The translations under genes and the position numbers were made by a program. Of a stretch of DNA of 64,000 nt, positions 37,436 through 47,513 are shown one piece after another (the first letter of the stretch is position 1; each line of letters begins with the position of its first letter). Source of the DNA: CAZWDO01 sp964632485 [NCBI: uncultured bacterium] (GTDB lineage: Bacteria; JAGOEH01); NCBI GenBank assembly GCA_964632485.1, contig CAZWDO010000001.1, positions 385,999-449,998 on the forward strand, written 5' to 3'. The notes under the pieces were generated by a model. It made no database searches and was not told the DNA's origin. It saw nothing but the letters and a program-made list of their open reading frames with translations.

Positions 37436-38305
37436 CTAATCAAGTTGTTTAGGGATAAAACTAAGTAACAATTCAATTTCAGCCGCCCACCGCCCTTCAT
37501 CGGGCGTTTCCAGGATGAGGGGGATTTCTACAAACCGTTCATCCCTCATAATACACTTAAAACATTCTAACCCCAGAATACCTTCTCCTAAATTTTCATG
37601 CCGATCGACACGGCTGGACAATCCTTTTTTGGTATCATTCAAATGCATGGCCTTAAGATAATCCAGACCAATGATCCGGTTGAATTCAGCAAAAGTCTTT
37701 CCGAAGGCGGAAATATCACTGATATCATACCCGGCGGCAAAAGCATGGCAGGTATCAAAACAAACGCCCACGCGCCGTTTATCCCTGACCTGGGAAATAA
37801 TATCGCGGATATGTTCAAATCGATAACCAACAGCGCTCCCCTGGCCAGCAGTAATCTCAATAACGGCCATGACCCGGGGAATCTTTTCCAAACTCAGATT
37901 GATACTCTCCGCAATTTTTGCCAGGCATTCTTCCTCGGAAATCTGATTGAGGGTATTGCCGGGATGAAAATTCAACATAAGTAAACCCAATTCATAACAG
38001 CGTTGCATCTCATCCATAAATGCCTGGCGGGAACGATTCAAACCTTCTTCCTCCGGATGGCCCAGATTAATTAAATACGTATCATGGGGAAGAATATGCT
38101 CGCTCATAATTCCTAAATTAAGACATTGCTGCTTGAACTGCTCAACACTTTTTGGTTTTAAGGGAGGCGCCTGCCAACGCCGTTGGTTTTTTGTAAATAG
38201 CGCAAACGCATTGGCTCCAATATCCGCCGCCCGCTGCGGCGCCAATTCGACTCCGCTTTCCACACTCACATGGGCTCCTAAATACCAATTTTTAATATCA
38301 CTCAT
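37436..38305 (-). CDS. nfo: Endonuclease IV (AP endonuclease)
   Basis: DNA-repair enzyme that cuts the backbone at abasic sites. The 289 residues follow the family: [15 protein letters not shown] at the N-terminus, the metal-binding [39 protein letters not shown] and the [22 protein letters not shown] block with its three-zinc ligands, and a Glu in [11 protein letters not shown] near the end. All zinc ligands expected by eye are present. It leads an operon with the mscS-like gene. Confidence 0.96.
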   Translation of the reverse strand: MSDIKNWYLGAHVSVESGVELAPQRAADIGANAFALFTKNQRRWQAPPLKPKSVEQFKQQCLNLGIMSEHILPHDTYLINLGHPEEEGLNRSRQAFMDEMQRCYELGLLMLNFHPGNTLNQISEEECLAKIAESINLSLEKIPRVMAVIEITAGQGSAVGYRFEHIRDIISQVRDKRRVGVCFDTCHAFAAGYDISDISAFGKTFAEFNRIIGLDYLKAMHLNDTKKGLSSRVDRHENLGEGILGLECFKCIMRDERFVEIPLILETPDEGRWAAEIELLLSFIPKQLD

Positions 38306-38434
38306 TATATTTCCTTAATTTAATTTTTCAATATTACTTAAAAAAGAACTTTCCCGGATAACGCTCGCCAGACGGTGAAAAATTCCGGATGCCGACCTAC
38401 TATTCGCGAGGTATAGAACAGATGGATTCTTTTA

Positions 38435-39694
38435 CTACGGCCAGACTAAGTTGAATTGCTCGTCAGGATGCAAATGGGAACCCAAAATTGATCGGATTCG
38501 CTGGAAACGGCTGAAATACAGCCCGTAATTGGAATCCGAGTTTAACCGCCGGGTGTTGAGTATCGCCATATTCTCCTGCGCAACATAGAGCTGCTTATAG
38601 GTTGCCAAATATTTACTGAGGTTGATTAAATGAATATCACGCTTTCTCCATCGGGATGGCGAATAATAATTATTGATAGTCCAACAAGCCGTGATCACTA
38701 TTTTTTCTAATGAGCAACGCTGCGAGCCGCTTTCAGAGACCCTGTATGTTAAGCGGGGAATGATCACATCACGCGAATCCCCTTCCGCGACAGGATGCCG
38801 CAGGTACTGATATTTTCGGTTTTGGTTACTGATAAAATTACCCAGACTATAAAAAATGGCTGTCTGGCGTCCATCAGAGGTTTCATATAAATCAACCGGT
38901 TGAAGTACATGGGGATGACATACAAGAATGAGGTCCGCGCCAGCCTCCAGCAGTTCCCGGGCTTCCCGTTGCCAACGAACATCCGGATGATTCATGTATT
39001 CTGTTCCAAGATGACACAGCAGGATTAATAAATCCGTTTTCTCCCTGGCATGGCGGACCTGCTCGCGCGCCTCTGAAAACTGATAGATATTCACCCATGA
39101 TTCATGCGCATGATTATAGTTATTGTTCAACAATTGAGTATAGGCCAGGATACCAACATTTATCGCCGCAATTTTGATTTCAACCAGACGTTGCGCTTCT
39201 TTTTTTGTGGAGCCAATGCCTGCGTAATTCAAATTATGTTTTTTACAAAAAGTTAACGTTTCTTTCAATCCTTCCGCGCCCATATCGTAAACATGATTGT
39301 TAGCAAAATTGAAAAAATTGAAGCCGTTTTGTAATAAACCGTTAATTGCAGCCGTATCGCTATTGAGTACGAAATCAGGCTGAAAAATAGAACGGCTATA
39401 AGCGAGTGGAGATTCAATATTTATAATGGCCAGATCGGATGGAATTTGATCGGCAACTTGTTCGAACAAGTAGCTATATGCTGATTGTTTTTTTCTGGCC
39501 ATTTCTTTTTGATGGTGCTGCGCGCTTCTGATCACATCGCAGTGGGGAATAAAATCACCCACTGCCGTAATCGTCAGTTTAGTCTCTTTTTGAGGTTGTC
39601 GGGATGTGGCCCGCGAACAACATAAACCGCAAAAAATCAATCCCAGCGCGCACATGATGTAGCGGGAAAAATACATTTTTCCTTTTTTATCCAT
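38435..39694 (-). CDS. CapA-family (PgsA-like) metallophosphatase-fold lipoprotein
   Basis: Homologue of the CapA/PgsA proteins needed for poly-gamma-glutamate or capsule production, with a calcineurin-like phosphatase fold. Visible motifs: ITAVGDFIPHCD, NIESPLAYS, FNFFNFANNHVYDMG, LLCHLGTEYMNHPD and ILVCHPHVLQPV, which hold the expected Asp, Asn and His metal ligands. A lipoprotein-like N-terminus (hydrophobic run ending FCGLCC) suggests attachment to the membrane. The start is uncertain: ATG 39694 was chosen because it puts a short charged region before the hydrophobic run. In-frame starts upstream (39706, 39739) would add an odd N-terminus. Confidence 0.83.
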   Translation of the reverse strand: MDKKGKMYFSRYIMCALGLIFCGLCCSRATSRQPQKETKLTITAVGDFIPHCDVIRSAQHHQKEMARKKQSAYSYLFEQVADQIPSDLAIINIESPLAYSRSIFQPDFVLNSDTAAINGLLQNGFNFFNFANNHVYDMGAEGLKETLTFCKKHNLNYAGIGSTKKEAQRLVEIKIAAINVGILAYTQLLNNNYNHAHESWVNIYQFSEAREQVRHAREKTDLLILLCHLGTEYMNHPDVRWQREARELLEAGADLILVCHPHVLQPVDLYETSDGRQTAIFYSLGNFISNQNRKYQYLRHPVAEGDSRDVIIPRLTYRVSESGSQRCSLEKIVITACWTINNYYSPSRWRKRDIHLINLSKYLATYKQLYVAQENMAILNTRRLNSDSNYGLYFSRFQRIRSILGSHLHPDEQFNLVWP

Positions 39695-39782
39695 AAGGAA
39701 TTCCATCCATTTTGAATTCAGAAGGATTAGGTGTTGCATTTCATGAGTTAATGCCTGAAACAGATTGAGTTTGATTAAAACG

Positions 39783-41066
39783 TCAATCGATTAAATTCTC
39801 CCTATAGGCCACTACGTACGTGCACATGACATCACCCGTTACGTTATTCATCGTTTCAAACATATCGAGAATCGGATTGATTCCAAGCGCAATGGCCACA
39901 ATAACCGCAGTCTGCTGGTCGTTCAAACCCAATGAGTTCAGGATAATGAACAATAACATCAGGCTTCCGCCAGGAACTCCTCCGGCGCCAATAGCCGCTA
40001 ATACCGTGGTGATGACCGCCAGGAAAAGTTCGCTCAAAGATAACGGGATATGATAGAGATTCATCGCGAGAACCGCAAACATCGGCAAATGGATGCAGAC
40101 CCCATCCATATTAACAGTAGCACCCAAGGGAAGTGAGAATTCCGCCAATTCACGCCTGACTTTCAAGGTGTCAATAGTCGTTGCCAAGCTTACCGGTAAA
40201 GTCGCTGCGCTACTGCGGGTAACAAAAGCAGTTACCATTACTGAACGGATATGCGAAAAAAAAGCTATCGGGGAGTGCCGTGTAAAAATAATCACTAATA
40301 ATCCATAAATTCCAAATATCATCAACAGGACGGCGCCGGAAACTCCCAGCAGAATTTTCAAATAGGGACGAATCAAATCGATTCCAAATGTGGCAAAATT
40401 GATGCAGGATAAGGCTAAAATACCGATGGGCGCATAAGCCATTATCCAATCGATTATTATAAATAAGGTTTCATTGATTTCCCGAAGCAGATTCAGAAAC
40501 AATGGCGATTGCGGTTCATTTTGATCCAGCCATAACCGGTAGGCCAATCCAAAAAGAATGGCAAAGGCGATAATCGAAAGAAAATTTCCCTGGCTGAGCG
40601 CTTGAAAAGGATTTTGGAAAATATCCCCGAAAAGCTGAAACAGATTGGCTGACGGTGGCGTCACCATTGGGGCTGCTGCCTGTACCCTTTCGATCAGTTT
40701 AAGCTCCAAAGAGGATTGCCCCGGATTTACCAACAATGCGATGGCCAATCCCACAATCGCCGCCAGCAGAGAGGTTAATAAATACCAAAGGATGACGCGC
40801 CCGCCAATTCGTCCAAATTTCTTCAAGGGTAAACTGGCTGCCCCCTGAACAATGGAAACCAACACGATTGGGATCACGATCATTTTCAGCATCCCTATGA
40901 ATAGCGTTCCCAAAGGTTCAATCCAGCGGATTATGAGCTGCGTGTCCCCAATCAATTTTTTGGCTTGAAGATACCATAACGCCAACCCTAAAATTGTTCC
41001 CAATAAAAAAGCCAGAATCATTTTCCAGGCTAACGAAAGGTTACGATAAGCTCTATAAATACTCAT
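39783..41066 (-). CDS. Dicarboxylate/amino acid:cation symporter (DAACS, GltP/GltT type)
   Basis: Inner-membrane carrier taking up glutamate, aspartate or C4-dicarboxylates with Na+ or H+. About eight membrane helices and the re-entrant loops are visible. Family signatures: the serine-rich hairpin TRSSAATLPVSLATT, the NMDGVCIH motif in helix 7 (usually NMDGT), GAGGVPGGS and the final helix DMFETMNNVTGDVMCTYVVA. The Thr of NMDGT replaced by Val is a minor variation that could affect the ion site. The start is ATG 41066, with GGGAGA 7 bases upstream. The TTG at 41087 is not needed. Confidence 0.93.
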   Translation of the reverse strand: MSIYRAYRNLSLAWKMILAFLLGTILGLALWYLQAKKLIGDTQLIIRWIEPLGTLFIGMLKMIVIPIVLVSIVQGAASLPLKKFGRIGGRVILWYLLTSLLAAIVGLAIALLVNPGQSSLELKLIERVQAAAPMVTPPSANLFQLFGDIFQNPFQALSQGNFLSIIAFAILFGLAYRLWLDQNEPQSPLFLNLLREINETLFIIIDWIMAYAPIGILALSCINFATFGIDLIRPYLKILLGVSGAVLLMIFGIYGLLVIIFTRHSPIAFFSHIRSVMVTAFVTRSSAATLPVSLATTIDTLKVRRELAEFSLPLGATVNMDGVCIHLPMFAVLAMNLYHIPLSLSELFLAVITTVLAAIGAGGVPGGSLMLLFIILNSLGLNDQQTAVIVAIALGINPILDMFETMNNVTGDVMCTYVVAYRENLID

Positions 41067-41162
41067 AACATATCTCCCACTAATCAATCCGATCCGATAC
41101 TGTCAATTAATCCGGTAGTGATCCTATAAACGAAACAACCGTCCGGAAGAGATTTTTTCGAA

Positions 41163-44100
41163 TTACCTCGCAGGCGCAGAACTTTTAGTAAGCTTCACCC
41201 ACGGCACTAAACGATCAAGCGAAGATTGTCCCTGATGCATATAGCGTGGCTGATCCTTGCTCCGGTAATCACTTTTTTCACTAAAGCCATGATCAGCGCA
41301 TAAATAAAAAGAAAAACCTGTTGGAATAGGTTGAAAAAACTGTTCCAGTCGAGAAAGGGTTTCCTGAAACAGCAAAGCGAGCTCATTTTTTTCCGTATGC
41401 AGCTTTTCATCCAGGAAACCAACAATAAATGCCCGTCGATGGTGATTTCCCATTGTATCAAGGCAACTATTCAAAAAATGCGGATAATGGTAATCGCGTT
41501 CGACTGATTTAAACAATTCTATATTTAAATCCGCCAAAACAGCATAGAAGGATTGCGTAGTTGTCGGCATGGGACTGAGCAGAAAACTTTCATATTCACA
41601 AAGCCAGTGTGGAGCCGACCAAAGCGATTCACGCAATCTTAGATAAAAATCGATCCGCAATCCATCGATCACCAGCAAATTTATTCCGTGTTCATCGCCG
41701 ACCGTTTTACGAATTTTAGTCTCAAGCTGGTTGGACGCCTGATCCCACTGCGACAACTGTTCCTGAAAAAGCGATTCAAAGGCCTGGGCTTTATCAACCC
41801 GTTGCTGCCGCTGCCAGATACTAATATCGAAATCGATTCGTTGTGTTTTCCGATTTTCCAGGTCTAATAGTTGCAATTGCAATTCATCCCGAAAAAAAAC
41901 GACAGCGTTAGCGCAAAATCGGGGAAATTGCTGCCAGGAAGTTACGGGTTTAAGCAATCGGTCATGAATATCACGCAACTGGTTCAGCCAGTCGGACAGT
42001 ACGTTTCGCCCTATCAGAGCCGGTAGTTTATCCCGCCGAAGAAAAAAAGAAAAATCATTCAGCAATACCACAGCCGCCCGCATTTGTAATTGAGGGAAAT
42101 TCGATGCCTGGTTTATAAAATGGATCAATGCGTCAAGTTCCGCCTGCGCAAAAAAAGTACCCTCGATAATCGACTGCAGGATTTCATTCCCCAGAAAATT
42201 TTCAAGATCAAATTCCTGCGGTAATAAATCAAATTGCGCGTTTAATTCCACCAATTCCTTTTCCCCATGGCCAATATTGAAGGTAAGAGGACTCCAATGA
42301 GTCGGAATTTTATAACTCTGCGCAAGGGAATAAAGAAACATAATAATCAATTCTGTAAATATCTCTTCGGGCGATTGCGGTAAAGCGAGAGAACGTATAT
42401 ACTGCTGCAGGAAAGCAGGCAGAGGTTGGAGACTGCCAGTGGTTTCTTCTTGCTGGCTTTGCCAGACACCCGTATCAAAAGACAAAAAAGTCTCTTCGCT
42501 CTTCTGATCAATAGATAACCAATCGTCAATCAAGCGTCGCGCCTCACTATATAGCAATTTTTTCCCGGCAATTTTAGAAATTAAAGTGGATATCTCTTTA
42601 GCAACAATAACCGTTTTATCACTCAACGCTTCACGAATTAAAGTGATAACAGGGGGAATCAGCGTCTGTAAAAGCTCAGAAATCGCCGGAGTTTCCCGCC
42701 AATTGGAATGGATTATTTTATTTAAGAGCGATGCCTGTTGGGTTTTACCCCAATCAACCAATCGGACCTGATAGCGAACGATTTTTTGCTGAAATTCAGG
42801 TTTTGAAAAATGGTCGATGTAGCTATGAATACTCTCCATGAGTTTACAGCGAATCGCTTCAATTTGCTCTTCCCAATCGGAAACAGGGACAAACGATGGA
42901 TTGGCCTGACAAATGCAAAAAGGCTGCCGCTCTAGTTCCCGTTCCGGATCACGGCTACAGAACTGTCCGATCAACCGTTCCGTTTGTTGGCGAATATCCT
43001 GAAAATCGGGTTGCGCCGAAATTAGTTGAATTTGATTTAATCGGTCAAGAAGTTGCCACTGGATGGTTTGCTGAAGTTGCTGCAGTGCAGCCAATCGTTC
43101 CGGAGGAAACCATTTTTGATGGGTTTCACTATAAAGCTGCCGATATAAATTTCGAAATGATTCAAAAGATTTGAACAGGGTTTGAATCATCTGCGGAGTA
43201 ACCGTTTGTTTCAGTTTTTTAAATTGGTCCGATAACTCCTCATAATCACTTTCCAGAGGCGTATTCTGGATTACCGCAAAAATCTGAGGACAGTTCAGGT
43301 AATCGAAAATAACAACAACCTGGGGGAAATGGTCATTAACTAATTCCCGGGTTTGGTGAAACTGTGTTAAAAAAAATTCAAGCTCTTCAGGTTCCTTAAT
43401 GGCCGTCAGCAGATTATCCAAACCTTGCTTAGACGATAATCCCGGCTTGATAAGGGTAATAATTGAGGCCAATGAATACAAATGGGTTAAAACATTCAGG
43501 AAACTGGTTTCGCCGAATGGAGGGGTATGCGACAAGGTTTTTAATTGATTGATCAACCAATTCAGAGAGGGTTCATTTTGCTGCTTGAATTCAATCAGCT
43601 TGGCCCAGGCGTTTTCCTGTCCCTTGAAATGCAGTTCAGATGGCTTTATTTTCCCAATCAGAGATTTTAATTTGTCATGTTGGCTCAAAAACAATTCTGA
43701 AACCTGCGAACCGGGAGCAATACGCCGGCATTCGCGTATTTTAGAGAGCGAAAACTCATCGCTGCGCATTGCGCGCTGCTGCAAAATCAGCTCCACATAT
43801 CCGGCCTGCGCTAAAAAATAGAGGCTTAAAATTAGTTGATGATGAGAAACCCCGAAATCAGAGAATCGGCGATTACGGTATAATTCACTATAAGACGGCG
43901 TCGAGTTTTCGATAATTTTCAATAATTCGCGTAAAAAAGGTGAATTGCCCGGATTCGGATCGATCATGAATTCCTGACCCATGCTTTTAATAAGTCCCAG
44001 TTTTTCGGTCAAATTCTTGAGCAACGTGCCATGAGAAATAGAAGCAAGAAAAAAATGAATTCCAGTCAGATTGGTTTGTATATGATCAATCAGCTCGCCA

Positions 44101-46385
44101 ACGGTTTCGAGAGGCGGTTCCGGTGTGGCGGACTTAATTTTTTTATGATCCGGATAAAGCAGATCAAGCGCATGATAAGCCAGAAAGCGAGTCAGTGTTT
44201 TAAGGTCCACGGCTAAACGCGCCGTCTCATCAAGTACCCGGAGTTGATCGCAGGAATGGACACGGGGCGGGAAATAGGCTTTCAATATAATATCACGACA
44301 TTTTTTTTTCGCTTGGTCCAGCATACGCGCGATTTCATCATTTTGACCCTCAAAAAAAGCTGGCTGCTCTTGAACCAGTTTATTAAAAGTCAACGTCTCA
44401 GCATACCAACGGGTAATATCCTCCCGTTCCGCCGTCCCGAGAGTATCCGGCTGCCAATAGAAAACCCGGCGGATCAGTAACGGGGCATGCTCGCGCAACA
44501 CGCGCCAAAGTGGATCCATGCGCTCATTATGAACGACCGGGAATCCCAATACCAGCACCAGATCGATATCCTCATCCTCAACTCCCTGGCGCCACTGCAT
44601 GGCGAGTTCCTGATTAACGCGATCAGGCATGGAAAGTTGGATGCGAATACGACGAGAACTGTCCTGCCAAAGCGCTGAAATTTGATCATATCGGTTATAA
44701 AGCGATCCCAGGGATAAAGGTTCGCCGTCAACACTCTGTAAAAGTTCGCTCAACGCAATATCGGAAAGATTAAGATGGCGTTGCATCAAACGCGCAACCT
44801 CTTCCTGAAAACGGTCGGCAACCGATTGAGTCATTGTCAACTGGACAATATCTTCAAATGCGTTATCGACAGACACCCTTTTTATATAACTTGAACGGGC
44901 CGCTAATTGCTCAATTAAATACTGAATAAAGGCTAAATTGGCCCCGGGATCAACCGGATCGATACCCTGGCCCAAAATTTCTGCAATCGCGCGGATGGTG
45001 AGTTTGGGAAGATTGAGACTGATCTCCGTCAGGATAAGCAACCGGACGAGATCAAGCGCTGCCTCTCGCTCTTCCGGCTCGGTGAAAACCCGGGGAACAG
45101 TATATTGATAGTCCCGCCAGACATGATCGATATAGCGATGAGTTTGGCGGTTTTCCTGAATTTTGTCGCTAAAAGCGGTAAAGATGGCGGCAGGAGTCAA
45201 TAAACGATCAGCGGGTTGTTCCAATAACGGCAAATTTCCGGCCTCGCCATGCAAGGCCTGGTGGAAAAATTCGATCATCCCACGCGTTTTGGAAAAAAGA
45301 TTAGTCAGGCTCTCCAGATAATAGAGAGTGCTGGGGTGAATCGGATAGATTTCCAGAAACTCAGGAAATGAAATATTCCAGGATGGAAAATATGAGCGGA
45401 ACTGTTCAAACACATCGTGGATAACGGATTCAGCGCCAGGCAATTTTATAACTAAACGCTGAGAAAAAATAGCGCGGATATGAACGACTGAAAGCTGGAT
45501 ACGTCGGTGATACCGATCACGGATTTTATGCAAGGCCATTTCCGATGCCCGGGTCGTTTCCTCGATCTCTTCCTGCATACTTAAAATAACCCGACAATGG
45601 AACGGCAAATTCCATTCTCCCAGAAATTGAAGGAACCGAATGTCTTCACTGCTATTGTCCTGCTGGGAACGGGAACGCAGGAACTCGGAGGTTTCATCCA
45701 GCAGCAGTACGAGTCCTGCAGGGAAATGGGTACGAATCAATTCATCGAGGGACAGAAAAAAATCCCGGCGTGAAAAAAAGGGCGCAAAAGGAATTTTCTT
45801 CTGTTCCAAAAACTCCATCAAGGCGTTTACAAAATTTTCCGTTGGAGATGACGCAATTTTTTGCTCATACTCTTCAACCAACGCAGAGGAAAAGGAGATG
45901 CGGAACTGTTCCAAAATATGTTCCTGCCACGACGAAGGAAAAGAAACCCGCAATCGTTGGAATTCCCGCTGAATGGCGTCAAGGATCGCATTTTCCAAAG
46001 AAACCTGCGCCGAATAATTCATCAGCGGAATGCCGACCGTTAGCAATTTCCCGCTGGGAAAGGCCTGATATCGATCAAGTTGGGGATAATTTCGTCGCAG
46101 TTCGGCGAAAAATTCCGGGTATCTGCATACTCCCCCCAAATACGCCAGAAAATGACTTTTGCCGGAACCGTAACCCCCTTTGAGAATAAATCCTGCGCTC
46201 TTCCCTTCGTTGAATACTTGTAGAAAAAGCTCTAATCCGGCAAAGACCTCATCAGTCAAAACAAAACTATTGACGATTTGAGACTTTAAATCATCAGGCG
46301 CCGCCGCCATCGCCTCCTGCAAGCGGATAACAGTCTGGATAGCAGGCGCGCTGATCAACTGACCGATCTTGGGAAATTGCTTCAT
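41163..46385 (-). CDS. BrxC/PglY-like P-loop ATPase fused to a PglZ-like phosphatase domain, 1740 aa
   Basis: Cytoplasmic protein with no membrane segment. N-terminal ATPase: Walker A GGYGSGKS (residues 70-77) and Walker B LVLLLDE (Asp230-Glu231), in the arrangement of the BREX/Pgl ATPases BrxC and PglY. A long, mainly helical middle follows (~300-1550) with winged-helix-like stretches (SLYFLAQAGYVELI). The last ~175 residues match the PglZ/alkaline phosphatase metal-site pattern: Asp1574 (VIDGLR), Thr1608-1610 (MPTTTQ) as nucleophile, Asp1659-x3-His1663, Asp1698-His1699 (ADHGFS) and His1717. I know of no such fusion, and no other BREX gene is nearby. Start ATG 46385 overlaps the TPR gene stop by 4 bases. 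Defence, or an intrinsic regulatory role, are both open. Confidence 0.8.
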   Translation of the reverse strand: MKQFPKIGQLISAPAIQTVIRLQEAMAAAPDDLKSQIVNSFVLTDEVFAGLELFLQVFNEGKSAGFILKGGYGSGKSHFLAYLGGVCRYPEFFAELRRNYPQLDRYQAFPSGKLLTVGIPLMNYSAQVSLENAILDAIQREFQRLRVSFPSSWQEHILEQFRISFSSALVEEYEQKIASSPTENFVNALMEFLEQKKIPFAPFFSRRDFFLSLDELIRTHFPAGLVLLLDETSEFLRSRSQQDNSSEDIRFLQFLGEWNLPFHCRVILSMQEEIEETTRASEMALHKIRDRYHRRIQLSVVHIRAIFSQRLVIKLPGAESVIHDVFEQFRSYFPSWNISFPEFLEIYPIHPSTLYYLESLTNLFSKTRGMIEFFHQALHGEAGNLPLLEQPADRLLTPAAIFTAFSDKIQENRQTHRYIDHVWRDYQYTVPRVFTEPEEREAALDLVRLLILTEISLNLPKLTIRAIAEILGQGIDPVDPGANLAFIQYLIEQLAARSSYIKRVSVDNAFEDIVQLTMTQSVADRFQEEVARLMQRHLNLSDIALSELLQSVDGEPLSLGSLYNRYDQISALWQDSSRRIRIQLSMPDRVNQELAMQWRQGVEDEDIDLVLVLGFPVVHNERMDPLWRVLREHAPLLIRRVFYWQPDTLGTAEREDITRWYAETLTFNKLVQEQPAFFEGQNDEIARMLDQAKKKCRDIILKAYFPPRVHSCDQLRVLDETARLAVDLKTLTRFLAYHALDLLYPDHKKIKSATPEPPLETVGELIDHIQTNLTGIHFFLASISHGTLLKNLTEKLGLIKSMGQEFMIDPNPGNSPFLRELLKIIENSTPSYSELYRNRRFSDFGVSHHQLILSLYFLAQAGYVELILQQRAMRSDEFSLSKIRECRRIAPGSQVSELFLSQHDKLKSLIGKIKPSELHFKGQENAWAKLIEFKQQNEPSLNWLINQLKTLSHTPPFGETSFLNVLTHLYSLASIITLIKPGLSSKQGLDNLLTAIKEPEELEFFLTQFHQTRELVNDHFPQVVVIFDYLNCPQIFAVIQNTPLESDYEELSDQFKKLKQTVTPQMIQTLFKSFESFRNLYRQLYSETHQKWFPPERLAALQQLQQTIQWQLLDRLNQIQLISAQPDFQDIRQQTERLIGQFCSRDPERELERQPFCICQANPSFVPVSDWEEQIEAIRCKLMESIHSYIDHFSKPEFQQKIVRYQVRLVDWGKTQQASLLNKIIHSNWRETPAISELLQTLIPPVITLIREALSDKTVIVAKEISTLISKIAGKKLLYSEARRLIDDWLSIDQKSEETFLSFDTGVWQSQQEETTGSLQPLPAFLQQYIRSLALPQSPEEIFTELIIMFLYSLAQSYKIPTHWSPLTFNIGHGEKELVELNAQFDLLPQEFDLENFLGNEILQSIIEGTFFAQAELDALIHFINQASNFPQLQMRAAVVLLNDFSFFLRRDKLPALIGRNVLSDWLNQLRDIHDRLLKPVTSWQQFPRFCANAVVFFRDELQLQLLDLENRKTQRIDFDISIWQRQQRVDKAQAFESLFQEQLSQWDQASNQLETKIRKTVGDEHGINLLVIDGLRIDFYLRLRESLWSAPHWLCEYESFLLSPMPTTTQSFYAVLADLNIELFKSVERDYHYPHFLNSCLDTMGNHHRRAFIVGFLDEKLHTEKNELALLFQETLSRLEQFFQPIPTGFSFYLCADHGFSEKSDYRSKDQPRYMHQGQSSLDRLVPWVKLTKSSAPAR

Positions 46386-47422
46386 AGCGCCTCAGTCTCT
46401 TCCGCGCTTGAATTGGCTCCTTCTTCATCGTCTTTGATACTTTTGGACAAAGGCTGAACCGGCAGGGAGGTCTGCAGCTTACGAATTGTTCCCCAAAGTC
46501 GGTTATATACCGGTGAGCGGTTGATCAATTCTTTGAGATGCTCAATCACTTCCAATTGGCGGTGGCATTGCGCCGCGCTCTTGGACACCATATTTAAAAA
46601 TGGATTGTTCAGATAGTTGCGATCAGGCAGTTCCAGAAACAACTGCAATGCCGGGGAATACCTGCCCCATTTGTAATAGACCCAGGCTAAGCGGTTTTTC
46701 AAATATTCCGAGGAGTCAAGTTGCAATGCCTGCAATAAATAGCGCTCAGCTTTCTCCCAGTTTTTTTCCGCGATAAACTGTTCGGCCAGATTTTTACAGG
46801 TTTCGCCATCGGCAATCTGCCCGGAATATTTCAGACTTTTTTCCCAATTAACCGCGCTCACTCCTTTTTCTTCCATAAGATAGCGTTTTTTTTGGGCCAT
46901 ATAAAAAGAGCTTTCCGGGTTCAAAAGCAGAGCCGCATCGAGACATGCCAGGGCTTGCTCACGATTTTCCAGTTTCTTATAAATCTGAAATCCGAGGTAA
47001 CGCAATTCATGGCGGTCCGAAATCGCTTGCCGCGCTTTTTCAAAATAAAAGGCCGCATTCTCCAGTTGACCGATTTTATTCAACAGACGGGCCAATTGCC
47101 AGCAGACTTGCGGGTCGTCGCTTTGATGGTAAATATCCATCAGCAAATCAACCGCTTTTTTATAATCCTGCTTGACTTCGAATAAATAGGCTTTTCGCGC
47201 CAGATAGTAGGTATTATGCGGCTCATTTAATAAAAGTCGCGCTAAAATCCGTTCAGCCGGTTCCAAATTGCCTTGATGCAGATAGTAATCCATTTCAATT
47301 GACAAGACCATAGGATGATTGGGATCCTGTGAAGAAAGCTGGGTAATCAGAGTATTGGCTTCTTCATATTTTTTCTGGTGGAGCAGATGCCGGGCTAAAC
47401 GTATCTGTTCAGATAATTGCAT
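46382..47422 (-). CDS. Tetratricopeptide-repeat partner of the ATPase-PglZ-like protein
   Basis: Cytoplasmic protein of 346 residues without a signal peptide, built of at least seven TPR helix pairs (QIRLARHLLHQKKYEEANTLI, DYYLHQGNLEPAERILARLL, QLARLLNKIGQLENAAFYFEKA, KNLAEQFIAEKNWEKAERYLLQALQ). The last ~30 residues are acidic and low complexity. Its stop overlaps the ATPase start (ATGA), so the two are translated together, and a physical partnership as adaptor or assembly factor is likely. No enzyme motif is seen. Confidence 0.8.
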   Translation of the reverse strand: MQLSEQIRLARHLLHQKKYEEANTLITQLSSQDPNHPMVLSIEMDYYLHQGNLEPAERILARLLLNEPHNTYYLARKAYLFEVKQDYKKAVDLLMDIYHQSDDPQVCWQLARLLNKIGQLENAAFYFEKARQAISDRHELRYLGFQIYKKLENREQALACLDAALLLNPESSFYMAQKKRYLMEEKGVSAVNWEKSLKYSGQIADGETCKNLAEQFIAEKNWEKAERYLLQALQLDSSEYLKNRLAWVYYKWGRYSPALQLFLELPDRNYLNNPFLNMVSKSAAQCHRQLEVIEHLKELINRSPVYNRLWGTIRKLQTSLPVQPLSKSIKDDEEGANSSAEETEAL

Positions 47423-47513
47423 CGTTTTTCCGATTTGTTTGAGATATTATGTAATTTTCAATTTAATATTTTTATATGTTTCGGCGTTCCCACTTTTCTC
47501 CTCAATGATCCGG

